From Stenopsyche tienmushanensis (taxonomy: Eukaryota > Arthropoda > Insecta > Trichoptera > Stenopsychidae): 64,000 nucleotides of DNA. The position numbers and the translations under genes were made by a program. The notes below the pieces were generated by a model that saw only the letters and a program-made list of their open reading frames with translations, ran no database searches and was not told the DNA's origin. Every line of letters begins with the position of its first letter. Position 1 is the first letter of the stretch. The stretch lies in assembly GCA_008973525.1 (NCBI GenBank), contig WACJ01000529.1:1302001-1366000 (forward strand), in the 5' to 3' direction. Below are positions 59,330 to 64,000 of the stretch, in pieces.

Positions 59330-60240
59330 TGTTATTTTATACATGGTACAGATAAAAGTTATATAATATAGCATCTTAAAGGTTATACAAAAAAATATAC
59401 AAAGAAAATATTAAATACAAAGAAAATATTAAATAAATAAAATATGCATCTAAAGAATATATAAACATAAAATAGACTAATAAAATAAGAACATATGTGT
59501 AAAGATAATAAAAGATTATAAAAGATTACAAGAAAAATTATAAAAGATTACAAGAATAAAATTATTTAAAATTATAGTTTAGACTAACCGATACCCTTTT
59601 TTGGGTATCGGAATCTGCGTATGTTCCTAGTGACCTTAAGACCAATTATCGCCTTCGGGCGGCGATTCAAGCTGCTCGAGTAGGAAGATAGGGAATTTAT
59701 GATGGGATTTGGTACCTTTTTTAGGGAATCAAAGAAATTGGTAGAAAGGTACTCAATGTGATCTTTGATGGGAGGGATGTTTGCTTCGTATTGAAGTTGG
59801 GAGTTCCGGAGATACCAGGGAGCTCCAAACGCTCGTCTTATAGCAATGCTTTGTAATGTTTTCAATTTGCGATTGTCGCTCTGCCGGTATCCCCAGACTG
59901 GAGAGGCGTAGGTCATGATGGGACGTATGAGGGATTTGTATAAGAGCAATTTGTTCCTGATGGACAACTTGCTCTTAATACATAGGATGGGCTTTAAGGC
60001 GGCTAAGGCTCCGCGAGCTTTTTTGGTGACACTGTCAATGTGCGGAGCCCAGGTGAGTCTTGAGTCGAAAATTGCTCCGAGGTATTTGGTCTGTTTGACC
60101 CATGGGATGGTTCCTGATGGGAGGGTGAGAGGAATTTGATGGGATTTTTTCTTCTTCGACAACCCCATGGCGAACAGCACCGCCGCGCTCTTTTTGGCAT
60201 TTACCGTTATTCTCCACCTAGAGTTCCAGACGCTTAGCAA
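59330..60240 (-). mobile_element. 5'-truncated Jockey-like LINE: reverse transcriptase C-terminus and 3' UTR
   Basis: The minus strand is open for 218 codons (60240-59584). It carries the reverse-transcriptase thumb and connection: WRITVNAKKSAAVLF, IPWVKQTKYLGAIFDSRLTW, HIDSVTKKARGALAALKPIL, NKLLLYKSLIRPIMTYASPVWG and IAIRRAFGAPWYLRN. These are typical of Jockey-clade non-LTR elements. The catalytic YADD region and endonuclease are absent. The frame is intact, so insertion was fairly recent, but the element is dead on arrival. About 250 bases of AT-rich 3' tail with AAAGATTACAAG repeats follow. Confidence 0.85.
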
Positions 60241-60936
60241 AAAAAATACGTATCGTATTATACATCAAGAAGTACTATGCAAAAAGGTAATTAAAATGGA
60301 AAATGTGTAGTCATATATCCAAAAAGTTATCAATTTTATAAGATCTCGAGGCTTAAATCTGCGATAATTCTCCGCTTTCTTACTATGCGGAAGGTACGTT
60401 GGTTATCTTGCTACAAGATTCTCAAACAATTCTTGGGTTGGTGAGTTTTTAATAACTAAAAATCAAGATACAAGCTTGTTTTCTGATATAAGTTACAAGA
60501 CTTATTCTTCATGGTTGATATAACAAAACTCTTATACGATTGAAATTTATCACTGCAAGTAAAATATCAAATCATTACGAATATGTATGACAAAATTAAG
60601 GCTTTCAAATGTAAGCTAGTTCTTTGAGAAACCCAGTTGAAAAGCATAAACAAATCAATCTTAGGTGAAAGTGCATCATATCAAAAGTATGCAAAAAAAA
60701 AAATGTCTGAACTAAATTTAAAAGAAGATTTACAGATTTTCTTTGTTTACTTCAATTTTTAATAAATATAGAAGTAGTATACCTAATCATATGCAAATAG
60801 AGGTGATTGAAATTCAGTGTGATTCAAATTTGAAAACAGAATTTTACAGATATTAGTCAGATTTAAAAGCACACAAAGGTTCGCATTTGAAATAATTTTC
60901 ATGTTTGAAAGTAATCATCGGTGCGAGTAATTATTT
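60241..60936. other. No supported gene
   Basis: AT-rich, non-coding. Confidence 0.35.
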
Positions 60937-60939
60937 TTG

Positions 60940-61212
60940 CTTATGAAAATATATATGTCTTCAATCAGATCCAACATAAACGATGCTCACCTTGGGTCAG
61001 TTTTGAAATCAATCATTGCTAGAAGTATTGCCTCTGAAGTAGAAAAGTTTAGTAGCAAAGAAGAGATGCCAAGTATCAGGAAGAAAACGTTTAATTGTCA
61101 TTTTTATGCGCAGAAGGCGCGCGCTTTGGTACCACGTAATTCAAAGAATCTCTTCAAAGTCTTCAAAGAATATGTCATCCTCCGAAAAACACGATATCAA
61201 TTGAAAAATTAG
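60940..61212 (+). mobile_element. hAT/ZBED-type transposase C-terminal fragment (possible)
   Basis: The frame contains IRSNINDAHLGSVLKSIIA and VEKFSSKEE. This resembles the end of ZBED/SCAND3-type hAT transposases, where an R..L.D.HL...LR motif precedes an acidic-Lys segment. The upstream transposase is missing and the part after KKTFN does not match that family. Moderate certainty. Confidence 0.4.
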
Positions 61213-64000
61213 CTGCGTAATAGTGAAATCGTACTAGGAAACCGCGCTCATCGAGGGTCCAGTTGTGTGAAATGTATTATTTTACAATTCTATGAAAAAT
61301 TGCTTTTTTTGTAGCGCGCCTAAAATTATTATTTTTAAATTTGGCCCATGCTTTTGAGTTTAACCAACTGCCGTTTGTAGTTTCACTTTTTGTGACGTTA
61401 AAACCGATTTGTCTTAGTTTAACTTTAAAAATATGTCAGATTTTGGTAATAGATTAGTTCCTGAAATATCTTACAAGTGTTCTCCAAGATATGTTACAAT
61501 CATATCCAGATTGTAATAAGAAAAAAACTTTACGTTTTCATTTATCATCAATTATCATCAATTATCGTAATCCTGGTTATTAGATTTCCTAGAATCGTAT
61601 TCACTATTTCAAAGTAAAGCCTTCTCCCATTATTCCACTAATGTAGTGTAATATTTTACTTATATTTACGATTAAGTTCACGTTTGGATGAACGCAAATA
61701 AAAATGCTCGAACGCTCGGATGTACAAACAATCGAACTCGCTAACGAACGACGAGTCCGACGTTTCGATAAATCCATTTGTACATTGTTTTAAAAAAAAT
61801 GTGATTGTTAATATTATTTCGTTCACGCAGGACAAAAAATCGTAGGGCTTTTCATCAGGTCGGACGAAATTATAAAATACATTTCGAGAAAATCAATTGT
61901 ATTACAAAAAGCCCTCTTTTAAATGTTAAAAATAAATTAAGCTAACAGACATGGATCTGCTCCTAAAAACGAGCATTTAATAGCTCTGGGGTCCTGTAAA
62001 TCCACGGATTATCCGTGAATATCCGGGGATGTTCACAAGACTTTTGCGGTTCGAGTATTTTTTGCTTCCCAACGCAGATGGGGATTGGATGTGAGTCGAA
62101 GAGTAATTTGAAAAATATAAAAAATACACAAATAAAAAATAGATCAGAGGGCAAATTTCTTGCAAATGGGGATGATCCATACTTAAAAATAAAATTAGTT
62201 TTCATTAAATATGTCCTATTTTATATAGAAAAGCCATAGCAAGCTTACTTCCTAGATGAAGTATTATATCAAACAAATGTTAGGCAGTTGTAGTGTAATA
62301 TAGGCAAAACAATGACTGATGAATTATCACAGAAGCTTAAATGCTCACGGATTAAACCACAGAGCCATAGAAATCTTATTGCCTAATGAATATATTCATT
62401 TTATATTTAACAATACATACAAGCCTTGAGTGTTAAAAGTGATATCATGAGAAGCGGATGAATAATGGATAATATTATCTTGCTATTTGCTATTTTTTTG
62501 CTATATCCAAAGATTGGATCTAGGAGATCTGTGTGATGGGGGGGATAATATACGACGATTGATTTAATGTATTCACATATTTCATGATTAAATCTTTAAA
62601 TCTAAGAAATGTGATTTTGAATAAAGTGCCACTGATAAGATATTATTTCACGAAGTATTTATGATAAGTTGCGATAACAATAATATATTTGAAATGCATC
62701 TATGTAATAAGAGCTCGATAGTTAAAATTTCCAAATATTAACATTGAACATAATATATTGTACTTATGTATAAAAAAAAACTCCACGTTGCGAAGAACAT
62801 CGATTATAATTTTAACTGGTATTTATATTATCAATGTTTAACATGAAACTTTAAAATAACTACGGGTTTTTCCTATTTAAATGATGATATTCTTTTGCGC
62901 GAAGTGAAGAACAATCGCGTAAATATATTTACACATGAATATATTTTAATTAAATTATTTTTATACAACCATGGAAAAGAACAAAATTTTATGCACATTT
63001 GAAAAATAATAATTGCATTTTTTCTAATTTCATGGCGATTTATATTTTTGGCATATTATTTTTGAACAAAAAGAAATAAAAATGATTATTTTCGCTTATG
63101 AAGCATTTTAAGACTTAGCAGATCTGTAGGTAGGTATGTTATGTCTGTCAAGCTCAACAGAGTTCAAGTAATAAAGCCTACATAAAATTTAGCATTTGCT
63201 GTTTATTAAGTTTGAGGCCGTATTGTTTCAGGTATTTTAAACTTATATAAATATTCTGTATAATTTAAGAATATAATTAAGATAAACTGATATTATTATA
63301 TGAGCAGCCATTAGATATCATAGCAAAAATCTAAGAGCATCGATAAAAATCAATAATACATTTTTATTGAAATATCTTATTAACTAATAGACGTTTAAGA
63401 GTTTAACCTTGGGAAGAAATTGGGAAAATCGTCTAAATATAATTAAGATAATCATTGATGCTGGGAATTCCATGATCTATAATAGATACTCATTTCAAGT
63501 TTATTGTCAAACTTATTGTAATCGGGGACAAGTGATTATCTCAATATAATACATCTGTTCAAATCCCTGAACCCGCTTTAATCCAGATTCTAAGATATGC
63601 ATCCATTTTGAATTATTCAAATTAAGATCAATGCAAAACGAGTCATATTTCATCACAAGATGCATGTCTCTATACCATTGATCACAAATTCTCATCAAAA
63701 TGTTCAGCAACAATTTAGCATATAAAATCCCTACTTATTTATTGAAAAACCATATAAGAATAGTAAGATATAATCTTGATCACAAATTAGATATTAGATT
63801 AAATCTTCTGGCAATTTATCATTAAATGACGTATTACGTTTAGTTGTATGTTTATCAAGCATTTTATCGCACTCTTATCACTATTGGATCTTATATAAAA
63901 TTTAGATGTTTAAATGATTTTTTGCCGCTCTGAAACTTTGGAAATCTCTACTGTTTCCGATATGAATGTTATGCATATACAAATTTAATAGCTTATATCC
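61213..64000. other. No supported gene
   Basis: AT-rich. Overlapping open stretches near 61963-62239 on both strands share a slightly GC-richer patch and have no domain. A 66-codon minus-strand stretch at 63513-63713 is also unsupported. Confidence 0.35.

Noticed and set aside
1..64000. tRNA genes
   Set aside because: Scanning for the GTTCRANNC B-box gave only isolated matches without an A-box or cloverleaf.

Overview
This window is AT-rich nuclear DNA from an animal, most likely an insect or other arthropod. Genes are split by phase-0 GT-AG introns, core promoters carry arthropod-type initiators (TCAGT/TCATT), and the rest is dense with decayed DNA transposons (hAT, piggyBac, Tc1/mariner, Tigger/pogo, Mutator-like), a LINE fragment and a solo LTR. 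Nothing fixes the species. There are no rRNA genes, no convincing tRNA genes, no CRISPR arrays and no bacterial-type operons.

The only protein-coding genes I can support are four paralogues of one family of secreted or surface proteins. Each has a signal peptide, one (B, C, D) or two (A) MAM-like beta-sandwich domains, a Thr/Ser/Glu-rich mucin-like stalk (nearly absent in C), one transmembrane helix and a short cytoplasmic tail. A (403-2799, +), B (4315-7337, +) and C (18714-20949, +) share one strand; the more divergent D (37798-40356, -) converges on them. In all four, one phase-0 intron cuts the MAM-like domain just before its last strands, after a D/H-I-K motif. A decayed copy of C's first exon and intron lies at about 13818-14930. 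Family hallmarks are an FE/FD motif near the mature N-terminus, an EY...PP...S...VS block, a (V/I)-A-(I/V)-D-F-I-S strand before the last cysteine (degenerate in D), and four cysteines placed as in MAM domains.

Layout: 1-7.4 kb, genes A and B with a small piggyBac-like element between them and an unclassified GC-rich repeat in B's intron. 7.4-18.6 kb, transposon graveyard plus pseudogene C'. 18.6-21.0 kb, gene C. 21-37.8 kb, a piggyBac relic broken by a complete hAT MITE, a Tigger relic, a mariner relic, a solo LTR with 4-bp target duplications, and a hAT element holding a mariner fragment. 37.8-40.4 kb, gene D. 40.4-64 kb, no recognisable host gene: hAT elements, a perfect 24-bp-arm hairpin, mariner ends, a Mutator-like relic, a Jockey-like reverse-transcriptase fragment and a hAT transposase C-terminus.

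The family evolves by tandem duplication, by internal duplication (gene A), apparently by exon-restricted gene conversion (first exons of A and B), and by wholesale replacement of the stalk repeat (5-, 4- and 7-residue units, or none). The function is unknown. The architecture suggests short-range adhesion, a glycocalyx or mucin coat, or a receptor or decoy at a cell surface.
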